DNA of 54,210 bases from Flavobacteriaceae bacterium (GCA_947371275.1 CANBOV010000007.1:1-54210); one strand, 5' to 3'; shown: positions 1 to 9,116, counted from the first letter of the stretch. Translations and numbers: made by a program. Notes: a model not told the origin generated them from the letters alone.

Positions 1-602
1 CACAAACAGAACAAAAGGAATTTTTCCGTCCCAACTTTTGGCCTAATACCCCTGATATATTGCCCTATGCGCTGCAAAGTGCCCAAGAGAGCGTCTACTT
101 GCACAAGTATTTCTTAGCAGCAACCCTAAGCTCTAGTGTGGGGATATACGGTCCCGTTTACGAATATATGGTCTCAGAAGCCATGCCGGGCAAAGAGGAA
201 TACCACAATTCTGAAAAGTACGAAGTACAGCACTGGGATTGGAGTATTCAAAACAAACTTATTACCCTAATAACGCGCATCAACAAAATTCGATACGAAC
301 ATCCGTCGTTGCAACAAACCAATAACATTTCCTTCTGCGCTACCGATAACGACCAAGTAATCGCTTACTATAAATTTGATGATGACCACACCGATGAAAC
401 CATCATGGTGTGCAATCTAGATCCTTACTACATGAAACAAGCATGGGTACAATTGCCTTTAAAAGCGATGGGAGTACAAGAAGGTCAGCAAGTAAAAGTG
501 ATTGATTTAATTACAGGAAATAGTTATATATGGGATAAAGAATGGAACTTCGTAGAGTTACATCCTACCTTGCCTTTTCATTTATTTAAAATTCAGAAAT
601 AG
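1..602 (+). CDS. glgE: Alpha-1,4-glucan:maltose-1-phosphate maltosyltransferase GlgE, 3' part
   Basis: Only the C-terminal 199 codons are present; the frame is open from base 3 and the true start lies before the window. GlgE is a GH13 enzyme that adds maltosyl units from maltose-1-phosphate to growing alpha-1,4-glucan in the cytoplasm. The fragment keeps features of the GlgE C-terminal part: FRPNFWPNTPDILP, then a helix with LAATLSSSVGIYGPVYEY, then PGKEEYHNSEKY and a beta-sandwich end. The stop at 600-602 lies 2 nt before the maltokinase ATG, so the two are probably co-translated. Catalytic residues lie outside the window. The assignment rests on the GlgE-like PGKEEY..SEKYE motif and on the neighbours. 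Confidence 0.88.
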   Translation, partial: QTEQKEFFRPNFWPNTPDILPYALQSAQESVYLHKYFLAATLSSSVGIYGPVYEYMVSEAMPGKEEYHNSEKYEVQHWDWSIQNKLITLITRINKIRYEHPSLQQTNNISFCATDNDQVIAYYKFDDDHTDETIMVCNLDPYYMKQAWVQLPLKAMGVQEGQQVKVIDLITGNSYIWDKEWNFVELHPTLPFHLFKIQK

Positions 603-604
603 TC

Positions 605-2227
605 ATGAAAAACGATAATCAAGATACTTTTACCACTTCGTTTACCTTCAAAAACGAATGGAAAGATGCCTTCAAAGACGATGAATTCATCAAGATATTT
701 TCTTCGGATATATTAGAAAACTATATCATCAATAAACGTTGGTATGGCGGAAAGGCAAGTACGTTAAAGTATATTGAAGTCGTTGACCATTTTAAGATAA
801 CCTCAAAGAAAAATACCTATTATGGCGTATTGCTGGAGGTAAACTTTAAAGAAGCCTTTTTCCAACACTACTTCATGCCTATAGCCTTCATGACCAATGA
901 TGAACTGGATACCAATACCATCATCGCTCCGGCTAAATTCGGACCCATAGAAGGGTATCTTGTGGACGCCTTACACCAAGATGATTTCCGGAAATTATTG
1001 TTTGATAATATTGCACAGTCTACCGAGAACAAACACCAAAAGTTACTGTTCCATAAAGGGTCGCACTTAACAGATACAGTATATAAATCCTCAAAATTTA
1101 TGGGGGTAGAGCAAAGCAATACGTCCATTATTTTCAATGACACTTTTGTGCTAAAAATCTTCAGACGCATTTACGTAAGCACTAATCCCGATTATGAAAT
1201 AAGCCGCTTCCTTACTGAACGCATGCATTTCGAAAATACCCCCGCCTACACCGGTAGTATCAATTTAGCCTTGCCCGAAGGAAATATTACGCTTGGTCTA
1301 ATGCAAGAATTAGTACCCAATCAAGGGGATGCTTGGAAGTTCATGCTCGAACAAATAGACGGTGTCTTTGAAAACCTAGCTAGAAAGAAAATCAAGATTG
1401 ATAAATTACCCAAAGTAGAATTGTTCAAACGCCTAAAGATTAATGAAATCCCACCCGAAATCATTGACTGGGTAGGTCTTAGTTTGTTTTTAAGAGTACA
1501 AACCTTGGCCATGCGCACCGCCGAAATGCACATCGCACTAGGAAGTGATATACACGAAACGGCCTTTACCCCTACAACCTACAACGGTGATTACACGGTA
1601 TGGCTCAAAAACCGTTTGCTCTACCAATTCCAAAACCGCTTAAACATCATAGAGAATAGTTTGCACAAGCTAGACGGCATGGCATTAGACTTGGCGCACC
1701 AATTCTTAGAACATAAAAAACTAATTCGTAAACACTTTGTCGACTTTGATTGGACCAAGATGAAGAGCGAGCGCATCCGCATACATGGCGATTACCACCT
1801 TGGGCAAGTCTTAGTCAATGGGGATGATTTCTACATCCTTGATTTTGAAGGCGAACCCGAAAGTACCATACGCGACCGTAAAGTAAAACAGCCGCCATTA
1901 AAAGACGTAGCCGGCATGTTCCGCTCGTTTCATTATGCCATTTACGCCACCATTTTCAACAATGCCGATAAATATCCCTACGAACAAGAAGACTTGTTCA
2001 AAGCAGGGGAGTTGCTATTCAAATACCTAGTAGGGGCCTTCCTAGAAACCTACATCGAGAAAGCACAAAGCGGTAATTTAAATATTGGCTACAGCCATGA
2101 AATTAATTTCTTGCTCAAATATTGCATCCTAGAAAAAGCGGTTTACGAGTTGGGCTACGAACTCAACTCAAGACCTCGATGGGCCGTAATACCGTTAAGA
2201 GGAATACAAACTATTATGGGGTATTAG
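605..2227 (+). CDS. mak: Maltokinase (Mak/Pep2 type)
   Basis: A 540-residue aminoglycoside-phosphotransferase-fold kinase, predicted to phosphorylate maltose with ATP to maltose-1-phosphate, the donor for GlgE. The N-terminal cap carries NKRWYGGKAS (about residues 43-52), typical of maltokinases. The catalytic loop is HGDYHLGQ with H394 and D396, and the metal-binding DFEGEP starts at D413. Length fits stand-alone maltokinases (about 450-550); there is no fused TreS domain. It starts 2 nt after glgE and ends 125 nt before glgB, so glgE-mak-glgB are probably one pathway unit. Family members are often called trehalose synthase because of fusions; the domain here is only the kinase. Confidence 0.85.
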   Translation: MKNDNQDTFTTSFTFKNEWKDAFKDDEFIKIFSSDILENYIINKRWYGGKASTLKYIEVVDHFKITSKKNTYYGVLLEVNFKEAFFQHYFMPIAFMTNDELDTNTIIAPAKFGPIEGYLVDALHQDDFRKLLFDNIAQSTENKHQKLLFHKGSHLTDTVYKSSKFMGVEQSNTSIIFNDTFVLKIFRRIYVSTNPDYEISRFLTERMHFENTPAYTGSINLALPEGNITLGLMQELVPNQGDAWKFMLEQIDGVFENLARKKIKIDKLPKVELFKRLKINEIPPEIIDWVGLSLFLRVQTLAMRTAEMHIALGSDIHETAFTPTTYNGDYTVWLKNRLLYQFQNRLNIIENSLHKLDGMALDLAHQFLEHKKLIRKHFVDFDWTKMKSERIRIHGDYHLGQVLVNGDDFYILDFEGEPESTIRDRKVKQPPLKDVAGMFRSFHYAIYATIFNNADKYPYEQEDLFKAGELLFKYLVGAFLETYIEKAQSGNLNIGYSHEINFLLKYCILEKAVYELGYELNSRPRWAVIPLRGIQTIMGY

Positions 2228-2308
2228 GTAAAAGTGGACCCACCCATTCTAGCATTGAACAATATACTATTGGGCATGTACATTCGCTCTATAACAAAAA
2301 CAATAAAC

Positions 2309-2329
2309 ATTCGTGTATTCGTGGCTAAC
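2309..2329 (+). repeat. Solo copy of the AGCCACGAATACACGAAT repeat
   Basis: The reverse complement holds GTTAGCC followed by ACGAATACACGAAT. It is the same element found at 4265-4285, 4312-4332, 40841-40861 and 41252-41272. Here it stands alone in the 125-bp gap between mak and glgB, with no inverted partner nearby. Confidence 0.75.
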
Positions 2330-2352
2330 AACCATCACAAAATATAAAACCA

Positions 2353-4257
2353 ATGAACCAAGTACAAGTACATTCACTTTTTACCGATTTTGATATCGAT
2401 TTATTTAAGGCAGGCAAACATTTTAGACTATATGAAAAACTTGGGGCACATTTGACCGAAGTGAATGGAGTGAAAGGGGTTTACTTTGCCGTATGGGCGC
2501 CATCGGCACGGTCGGTATCAGTCGTGGGTGATTTTAATTATTGGATACAAGGGGATCATCAACTCAATGTGCGCTGGGATGCCTCAGGTATTTGGGAAGG
2601 ATTCATACCCGGAATTGATAGGGGAACTACTTATAAATACAAAATACAATCCAACAACGCTGGGATTATTACTGAGAAGGCCGACCCGTTTGCCTTGTAT
2701 TGTGAGCATCCACCACAAACGGCCTCCGTAATCTGGGATCTGGATTACAAATGGAAAGACAAAAAGTGGATGGAGACTCGTCAAGAGAAGAACGGACTCG
2801 ACAAACCCTATTCAGTATATGAAGTGCACTTGGGTTCGTGGCGTCGTAATGGCAATGGGGACTTCTTAACTTATCTAGAATTGGCAGATGAATTGGTTGC
2901 CTATGTAAAAGAAACAGGTTTTACCCACATAGAGTTTATGCCGGTAATGGAGTATCCGTATGACCCGTCATGGGGCTATCAGCTGGTAGGCTATTTTGCA
3001 CCAACGTCCCGATTTGGGAAACCACAAGATTTCATGGTGCTAGTTGATAAATTGCACCAAGCAGGCATCGGAGTAATACTCGACTGGGTGCCGTCACACT
3101 TCCCAGATGATGCACATGGCCTAGGCTTTTTTGACGGTTCTAATCTATACGAACACCCCGATAGAAGAAAAGGATACCACCCCGATTGGAAGAGTCTAGT
3201 ATTCAACTACGGACGCAACGAAGTGCGCTCATTTTTAATCAGTAATGCCATTTTTTGGTTGCAACAATACCATGTGGATGGCTTGCGTGTCGATGCCGTG
3301 GCTTCCATGTTATACTTAGATTATTCTCGTAAAGATGGAGAATGGGAACCCAATATTTATGGTGGAAGAGAGAATTTAGATACCATCAGTTTCTTAAAAG
3401 ATTTTAACGAAGCGGTCTACAGCAGTTTCCCCGATGTGCAAACCATAGCCGAAGAGAGTACGAGTTTTCCAATGGTGTCACGACCAACGTTCTTAGGCGG
3501 ACTAGGCTTTGGGATGAAGTGGATGATGGGGTGGATGCATGACACGCTACAGTATTTTAAAAAAGAACCGGTATATAGAACCTACCATCAAAACGACATA
3601 ACGTTTTCAATGACCTATGCTTTTACCGAGAACTTCATGTTGCCGCTCTCTCACGACGAGGTAGTCTATGGTAAGCACTCAATTTTAGGCAGAATGCCTG
3701 GTGATGAATGGCAACGTTTTGCTAATCTTCGGTTGCTTTACGGATACATGTTTACGCATCCCGGTGCTAAGCTATTGTTCATGGGAGCCGAGTTCGGCCA
3801 AAGCAGTGAGTGGAATTTTGAAAGCAGCCTTGACTGGCATTTGCTACAATTTGGCTACCACGAGGGTGTTAAGAAATGCATTACTGATTTAAACGCGCTC
3901 TACAAAAATAATCCGGCCCTCTATGAAAAACAATTTCATGTAGATGGCTTCGAATGGATCAATTATACCGATAACGAAAATGCAGTATTAAGCTATATCC
4001 GAAAAGGAACGAAAGAGAAAGAGTATTTGATTGTAGTGGCCAACTTTACTCCAGTAGTAAGAGAAAATTACCGCATAGGGGTACCTGGTAAAGGCAAGCT
4101 AACCCAAATATTCAATTCTGACGCTTCAGAATACGGCGGAAGTGGAATGGTAGCGACTAAACCTATCAAGGTGGAGGCTATGGCTTGGAACTTCAGAGAT
4201 TTTTCTGCTGAATTGACTTTACCTCCTCTGGGTGTTGCTGTATATAAAATAGGTTAA
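2353..4257 (+). CDS. glgB: 1,4-alpha-glucan branching enzyme
   Basis: A 634-residue GH13 enzyme that cuts alpha-1,4 chains and re-attaches them as alpha-1,6 branches. There is an N-terminal CBM48 domain (about 30-130, with VYFAVWAPSARSVSVVGDFN), then the TIM barrel. Visible active-site blocks are DWVPSHFP, GLRVDAV with nucleophile D314, IAEEST with acid/base E367 and LPLSHDEVV. A C-terminal all-beta domain ends in PPLGVAVYKIG. Length fits short GlgB proteins with one N-terminal domain. It lies downstream of glgE and mak, as expected for the GlgE route. The ATG at 2353 follows a solo copy of the AGCCACGAAT repeat. Confidence 0.96.
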   Translation: MNQVQVHSLFTDFDIDLFKAGKHFRLYEKLGAHLTEVNGVKGVYFAVWAPSARSVSVVGDFNYWIQGDHQLNVRWDASGIWEGFIPGIDRGTTYKYKIQSNNAGIITEKADPFALYCEHPPQTASVIWDLDYKWKDKKWMETRQEKNGLDKPYSVYEVHLGSWRRNGNGDFLTYLELADELVAYVKETGFTHIEFMPVMEYPYDPSWGYQLVGYFAPTSRFGKPQDFMVLVDKLHQAGIGVILDWVPSHFPDDAHGLGFFDGSNLYEHPDRRKGYHPDWKSLVFNYGRNEVRSFLISNAIFWLQQYHVDGLRVDAVASMLYLDYSRKDGEWEPNIYGGRENLDTISFLKDFNEAVYSSFPDVQTIAEESTSFPMVSRPTFLGGLGFGMKWMMGWMHDTLQYFKKEPVYRTYHQNDITFSMTYAFTENFMLPLSHDEVVYGKHSILGRMPGDEWQRFANLRLLYGYMFTHPGAKLLFMGAEFGQSSEWNFESSLDWHLLQFGYHEGVKKCITDLNALYKNNPALYEKQFHVDGFEWINYTDNENAVLSYIRKGTKEKEYLIVVANFTPVVRENYRIGVPGKGKLTQIFNSDASEYGGSGMVATKPIKVEAMAWNFRDFSAELTLPPLGVAVYKIG

Positions 4258-4264
4258 GCACTAT

Positions 4265-4332
4265 TTTAGTCACGAATACACGAATTTCTTTAAGACCAAC
4301 AGTAAAAAGATATTCGGGTATTCGTGGCTTTC
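4265..4332. repeat. Hairpin of two inverted AGCCACGAAT repeats (MITE-like)
   Basis: The left arm 4265-4285 (AGTCACGAATACACGAAT core) and right arm 4312-4332 are inverted copies of the same repeat. The stem extends inward through TTCTTT/AAAGA with a few mismatches, leaving a loop of about 13 nt. The right arm is followed by CTTTCTTTTTTAT, so the RNA could also act as a terminator for glgB. The arms have the same outward orientation as those flanking the GxxExxY gene at 40841-41272. Confidence 0.8.
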
Positions 4333-4381
4333 TTTTTTATTACTATCCGCAAACGTTATAGTTAAAAACTACTTATTGAAG

Positions 4382-4415
4382 TTGTAAAATAATCATTTCC
4401 AACTTTGTAAATTTG
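4382..4415 (+). promoter_or_regulatory. Candidate promoter of the GH31 gene
   Basis: TAAATTTG at 4408-4415 matches the Bacteroidota -7 box TAnnTTTG; TTG at 4382-4384 could be the -33 box, but the 23-nt spacer is a little long. The gene starts 25 nt after the box. Confidence 0.45.
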
Positions 4416-4440
4416 GCCATTCGACCCAAAAAAAACCATT

Positions 4441-6840
4441 ATGATTATAAATACCGAACTGGAATATAAAGGTGATTTATTTCCGTCTCAAATTATATCT
4501 TATAAACAAGAAGTTGATTCCATAGATTTTCATACCGATAATAATGTCATCTTACGTGTAACCGTGTTACGTGATAGTATGATACGTTTTCGTTTTACCG
4601 CTAAAGGGTATTTCAGCAATGATTTCTCTTATGCTATTGATAAAACACAATCCCATGGATACAACGTATTGGAAGTAACCGATGAAAAAGACCACTACCG
4701 TATTAAAACTTCAAAAGTTTATATAGTAGTCCAAAAACACGATTGCCGTGTCGGTATTTATGAGCTAGACGGTACTACAATTTTAGAAGATGAAATGGGG
4801 TTCCATTGGGAAGAATGCTTCGAGTATGGCGGTAATATTGTGAAAATGAGCAAAGCTTCTCACGACGGGGAAAGCTTTTATGGCTTAGGTGATAAAGCAA
4901 CACATTTAAATTTGAAAGGCAAACGCCTGGAGAATTTTGCCACTGACCAGTACGCTTTTCATAAAGACCAAGAGCCATTATATAAAGTAGTGCCTTTTTA
5001 TATAGGCTTACACCACAATAAAGCTTACGGTATTTTCTTTGACAATACCTTCCGATCGTTCTTTGATTTCAGCCATGAACGCAAAGGGGTTACGAGTTTT
5101 TGGGCCGATGGAGGCGAAATGAATTATTACTTCATCTACGGACCCAAAATGAGTGATGTAGTAACGACCTATACGCATTTAACAGGAAAACCTGAATTAC
5201 CACCGTTATGGACGTTAGGATACCACCAATGCAAATGGAGTTACTATCCAGAAAGCCGAGTGAAAGAGGTAACCGATAAATTCAGAGAATTGCAAATTCC
5301 TTGTGATGCTATTTATTTGGATATCGATTATATGGATGGCTTCCGTTGTTTTACGTGGAATAAAGAATACTTCCCCGATCCAAAGAAAATGGTGGCCGAC
5401 TTAGCCAAAGACGGTTTTAAAACCATAGTCATCATCGATCCCGGAATTAAAATAGATAAAGACTATTCTGTTTATAAAGAAGCCTTAGAGAAAGATTATT
5501 TTTGTAAAAGAGCCGATGGCCCGTATATGAAAGGTAAGGTATGGCCAGGAGAATGCAACTTCCCTGATTATACCAATCCTGAAGTAAGAGAATGGTGGGC
5601 TGGTTTATTCAAAGAACTAGTCTCAGAGGTAGGCGTGAAAGGGGTATGGAATGATATGAACGAACCAGCCGTTATGGAGGTTCCTAACAAAACTTTCCCT
5701 ATGGATGTACGCCATAATTATGATGGTAATAATTGCAGTCATAGAAAAGCTCACAACGTATACGGAACTCAAATGGCGCGCGCCACTTATGAAGGAGTTA
5801 AGCGTTTTGCATATCCAAAAAGACCCTTTGTGATAACACGTTCAGCTTATTCGGGCGCCCAACGCTATACTTCTTCTTGGACAGGCGATAATGTGGCTAC
5901 TTGGGAACATTTATGGATTGCCAATATCCAAATGCAACGTATGTCAATTTCAGGAATGGGATTCACCGGTTCTGATATTGGCGGATTTGCAGAGCAACCT
6001 TCAGCAGAATTATACGCCCGCTGGATTCAATTAGGTGTTTTTCATCCGTTTTGTAGAACCCACTCTTCCGGACACCACGGTGACCAAGAACCATGGAGTT
6101 TTGGCGAGGAAGTAATTGACATCACCAGAAAGTTTGTCGAATTGCGTTACCAATTGTTGCCTTATTTATATACGATGTTCTGGCAATACATTAACGATGG
6201 AGTCCCAATGTTGAAACCCTTAGTGTATTTTGACCAAGAAGATATACAAACGCATTACCGTACCGATGAGTTTATTTTCGGAAACCAAATATTAGTTTGT
6301 CCTATTATAGAGCCTAACGCTCAAGGAAGACGCATGTATATGCCGCAAGGAAATTGGTATAACTACTGGACCAACGAATTAGTTAAAGGTAAAAAGGAAT
6401 TGTGGGTAGCAACCGATTTTGACCAAATCCCGTTATTCATTAAAGAGGGAGCAATTATTCCTAAATACCCTGTCCAACAATTTGTGGGCCAAATTGAATC
6501 TCCTGAACTGTCATTAGACGTGTATTTTAAATTAGGGAAAGAGAAATCATATGTGTATGAAGACGCTCAAGATGGATACGACTACAACAAAGGAAGATAC
6601 AGTTACAAAACGTTTACTTTAAATGGAAAAGAGAACGAAATGTTCATCACGCAACATAAAGAAGGCTCGTTTGAAACCCAATACCAAACCATAAAATTCA
6701 ACTTTAAAGGACTGCCTTTCAAAATAAAAGGAATTGAAATTGACAACGAAACCATCATTTTTGATAAAAAACTATTGGATTTAGAAAGTGGTATAGTAAT
6801 CGATAAAGATTTTACCGAATTGCATTTGATAGGAGTTTAA
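4441..6840 (+). CDS. Glycoside hydrolase family 31 alpha-glucosidase
   Basis: A 799-residue GH31 protein, predicted to release glucose from the non-reducing ends of alpha-glucans or maltooligosaccharides. The N-terminal beta-sandwich (about 20-230) includes FYGLGDKATHLNLKGKR. The barrel starts near LWTLGYHQCKWSY. The nucleophile block is GVWNDMNEP with D405 and the acid/base is D483 in WTGDNVATWEHL. A C-terminal beta domain follows, with the FIKEGAIIPKYP block typical of the family. There is no signal peptide, so it is probably cytoplasmic, consistent with turnover of glycogen-like glucan made by the upstream genes. The hairpin at 4265-4332 separates it from glgB and it has its own candidate promoter. 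Exact bond specificity cannot be read from the sequence. Confidence 0.92.
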   Translation: MIINTELEYKGDLFPSQIISYKQEVDSIDFHTDNNVILRVTVLRDSMIRFRFTAKGYFSNDFSYAIDKTQSHGYNVLEVTDEKDHYRIKTSKVYIVVQKHDCRVGIYELDGTTILEDEMGFHWEECFEYGGNIVKMSKASHDGESFYGLGDKATHLNLKGKRLENFATDQYAFHKDQEPLYKVVPFYIGLHHNKAYGIFFDNTFRSFFDFSHERKGVTSFWADGGEMNYYFIYGPKMSDVVTTYTHLTGKPELPPLWTLGYHQCKWSYYPESRVKEVTDKFRELQIPCDAIYLDIDYMDGFRCFTWNKEYFPDPKKMVADLAKDGFKTIVIIDPGIKIDKDYSVYKEALEKDYFCKRADGPYMKGKVWPGECNFPDYTNPEVREWWAGLFKELVSEVGVKGVWNDMNEPAVMEVPNKTFPMDVRHNYDGNNCSHRKAHNVYGTQMARATYEGVKRFAYPKRPFVITRSAYSGAQRYTSSWTGDNVATWEHLWIANIQMQRMSISGMGFTGSDIGGFAEQPSAELYARWIQLGVFHPFCRTHSSGHHGDQEPWSFGEEVIDITRKFVELRYQLLPYLYTMFWQYINDGVPMLKPLVYFDQEDIQTHYRTDEFIFGNQILVCPIIEPNAQGRRMYMPQGNWYNYWTNELVKGKKELWVATDFDQIPLFIKEGAIIPKYPVQQFVGQIESPELSLDVYFKLGKEKSYVYEDAQDGYDYNKGRYSYKTFTLNGKENEMFITQHKEGSFETQYQTIKFNFKGLPFKIKGIEIDNETIIFDKKLLDLESGIVIDKDFTELHLIGV

Positions 6841-6852
6841 TTCCTAAATTTG
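6820..6852 (+). promoter_or_regulatory. Candidate promoter of the M48 peptidase gene
   Basis: TAAATTTG at 6845-6852 is a good -7 box. Upstream, TTG at 6820-6822 (22-nt spacer) or TTTG at 6825-6828 (16 nt) could serve as the -33 box. It overlaps the 3' end of the GH31 gene. Confidence 0.5.
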
Positions 6853-6871
6853 TGAGTCTAAATAATGTCTT

Positions 6872-7687
6872 ATGAAAAAAGGAATTTTATTCTTTGTGTC
6901 AATTGTGGCCCTTTTGGTTATTTCTTGTTCTAAGAATCCGTTCACAGGTAAAAGTACTATGGCGCTTGTCGATAATAGTCAAATATTCCCCTCCGCGTTT
7001 CAACAATATGGTACGTTTCTAAGTGAAAATAAAGTTATCGCTGGAACTACTGATGCTAAGAGAGTAGAAATAGTAGGGATGAAAATTAAAGCTGCTGCTG
7101 AGAAATGGTTGAATGCTAATGGCTATACCGATTATCTGAAAGATTATAAATGGGAATACCATTTAGTTGAAAATAAAGAAGTAAATGCTTGGTGTATGCC
7201 AGGAGGTAAAATTGTAGTGTATTCCGGAATCTTACCCATTACGCAAGATGAAGCAGGCTTAGCAACTGTAATGGGGCACGAAGTGTCTCACGCATTAGCC
7301 AATCATGGACAACAACGGATGAGTGCTGGGTTATTACAACAAGCCGGTGCCGCAGGCGTGGCTTTGGCTACAGGAAGTAAAAGTTCTGAAACCCAACAAT
7401 TGGCTATGTTGGCCTATTCAGGAGTCTCTCAATATGGCGGAATGCTGCCTTTTAGCCGCAGCCATGAAAGTGAAGCCGATATGATTGGATTAAAATTAAT
7501 GGCTATTGCTGGTTATAATCCTGATAAAGCCGTTGCTTTTTGGGAACGGATGTCAAAAGCCTCCGGGGGAAATAAACCCGCTGAGTTTATGAGTACGCAC
7601 CCATCTGATGAAACAAGGATAGCCGCTATCAGAAGATTAATTCCAGAGGCAAAAGCAGAAGCCGCCAAATTTGGAGTTAAATTTTAA
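6872..7687 (+). CDS. M48 family zinc metalloprotease, lipoprotein
   Basis: A 271-residue protein with a lipoprotein signal peptide ending in LLVISC (Cys about residue 19), so probably anchored in the outer or inner membrane facing the periplasm. The zinc motif is HEVSH (H136, E137, H140), and the third ligand is probably in HESEADMIGLKL. The C-terminal STHPSDETRIAAIRRL is typical of M48C proteases of the LoiP/BepA kind. The likely role is removal of damaged or misassembled envelope proteins, inferred from the family. It is monocistronic: a promoter lies just upstream and a strong terminator at 7708-7734. Confidence 0.9.
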   Translation: MKKGILFFVSIVALLVISCSKNPFTGKSTMALVDNSQIFPSAFQQYGTFLSENKVIAGTTDAKRVEIVGMKIKAAAEKWLNANGYTDYLKDYKWEYHLVENKEVNAWCMPGGKIVVYSGILPITQDEAGLATVMGHEVSHALANHGQQRMSAGLLQQAGAAGVALATGSKSSETQQLAMLAYSGVSQYGGMLPFSRSHESEADMIGLKLMAIAGYNPDKAVAFWERMSKASGGNKPAEFMSTHPSDETRIAAIRRLIPEAKAEAAKFGVKF

Positions 7688-7699
7688 ACCGAAATAAAC

Positions 7700-7707
7700 T
7701 ATATTTG
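7700..7707 (+). promoter_or_regulatory. Possible -7 box of the MFS gene, abutting a terminator
   Basis: TATATTTG at 7700-7707 is a consensus -7 box, but no -33 box stands at the usual distance (TTTG at 7670-7673 is 26 nt away). Initiation about 7 nt downstream would fall inside the left arm of the next hairpin, so such a transcript would lack most of that arm and could escape termination. Confidence 0.35.
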
Positions 7708-7734
7708 AATCCCGAGTTATCGGGATTTTTTTAT
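7708..7734 (+). terminator. Rho-independent terminator after the M48 gene
   Basis: AATCCCGA (7708-7715), loop GTTA, TCGGGATT (7720-7727), then a run of T. Confidence 0.85.
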
Positions 7735-7750
7735 TTTAATCTAGATTGTT

Positions 7751-9073
7751 ATGCCAATACTTCCAAAAGGTCATCCAAAATTACTAAATGCTTGGGCTTT
7801 TTACGACTGGGCCAACTCTGTTTACAGCTTAGTAATTGCTTCGGCAGTGTTTCCTATTTTTTATAACGCTTTGTTTAATAAAGACAATCCTTACATAGTC
7901 GTTTTTGGCTATAACTTTAAAAACTCAGCCTTAATTAGTTTTGTGACAGCCATTGCGTTTTTATGCGTGGCGCTATTTTCGCCTTTGCTTTCAGGGATAG
8001 CCGATTATATGGGTAATAAGAAAATATTCATGCGAGTTTTTAATTATATAGGGGCTCTATCTTGCATCGGATTGTATTTTTTTGACTTAAATAATATTAT
8101 ACTCGGTTTAATCTTTTACTTTTTTGGGCTTATTGGTTTTTGGGGTAGTTTGGTATTTTATAACTCATATCTACCTGATATTGCTTTTCCAGAGCAACAA
8201 GATAAAGTAAGTGCCAAAGGGTATTCTTTAGGGTATATAGGAAGTGTGATTTTACTAATAATAAATTTAGCCATGATTATGAAGCCAGATTGGTTTCATA
8301 TAACTGATTCACCTGCTAATCCCGCGTCTATGAAAGCGATGAGGTATTCTTTTGCCATGGTGGGTATCTGGTGGATTGTTTTTAGCAAGTATACTTATTT
8401 TTATTTACCAAAAGGAAATTCAAACAAACAAAAAGTTACGCCATCAGTCATCTTTAATGGTTTTAGAGAATTGAAAAAAGTATGGAGAATTCTGCAAAAA
8501 GAAGTTCCACTTAAAAGATATTTACTAAGTTTTTTTGTATTTAGTATGGCGGTGCAAACCGTGATGTTGGTTGCTACATACTTTGGAGCCCAAGAAATTC
8601 AATGGAAAAATGCCGATGAAAGTCAAATTGGTTTGATTACTTGTATTTTATTGATTCAATTAATTGCGATAGCAGGAGCAATCATAACTTCTAGAGCCTC
8701 TGCCAAATATGGTAATATCAAAGTGTTAATTGTATTAAATGCTTTTTGGTTTTTGTTGTGTGGATTTGCCTATTTTATCACAACACCACTTGAGTTTTAT
8801 ACTATGGCGAGTTTAGTAGGACTAGTTATGGGAGGGATTCAATCATTGGGGCGTTCCACCTATTCAAAGTTACTGCCAGAGACAGAAGATACCGCTTCTT
8901 TTTTTAGTTTTTATGATGTCTCAGAAAAAATAGGAATTGTTATTGGAATGATGGTTTACGGATTAATAGACCAAATTACAGGTAGCCCAAGATTTGCAAT
9001 TGTGTTTTTGGGATTGTTTTTCTTGTCTGGATTGCTTTTATTGTTGAGAATCCCAAAAAAAACCTTGTCATAA
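7751..9073 (+). CDS. MFS transporter, Atg22/UMF1 family
   Basis: A 440-residue integral membrane protein with about 11-12 hydrophobic segments. The N-terminal block NAWAFYDWANSVYSLVIASAVFPIFY is diagnostic of the Atg22-like/UMF1 branch of the major facilitator superfamily; yeast Atg22 exports amino acids from the vacuole. The loop after segment 2 has LLSGIADYMGNKK, equivalent to the MFS motif A, and LGRSTYSKLLPETEDTASFFSFYDVSEK is conserved in the family. The substrate is unknown in bacteria. It stands alone between a terminator and the promoter of the next gene. Confidence 0.88.
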   Translation: MPILPKGHPKLLNAWAFYDWANSVYSLVIASAVFPIFYNALFNKDNPYIVVFGYNFKNSALISFVTAIAFLCVALFSPLLSGIADYMGNKKIFMRVFNYIGALSCIGLYFFDLNNIILGLIFYFFGLIGFWGSLVFYNSYLPDIAFPEQQDKVSAKGYSLGYIGSVILLIINLAMIMKPDWFHITDSPANPASMKAMRYSFAMVGIWWIVFSKYTYFYLPKGNSNKQKVTPSVIFNGFRELKKVWRILQKEVPLKRYLLSFFVFSMAVQTVMLVATYFGAQEIQWKNADESQIGLITCILLIQLIAIAGAIITSRASAKYGNIKVLIVLNAFWFLLCGFAYFITTPLEFYTMASLVGLVMGGIQSLGRSTYSKLLPETEDTASFFSFYDVSEKIGIVIGMMVYGLIDQITGSPRFAIVFLGLFFLSGLLLLLRIPKKTLS

Positions 9074-9094
9074 TTTTAAAAAAAATTATATTTG
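9065..9094 (+). promoter_or_regulatory. Promoter of the FnIII lipoprotein gene
   Basis: TTG at 9065-9067, a 19-nt spacer and TATATTTG at 9087-9094 match the Bacteroidota consensus very well. Predicted start of transcription is near 9101, leaving a leader of about 16 nt. Confidence 0.75.
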
Positions 9095-9116
9095 AACTTT
9101 ATTTACAAAAACCGTT

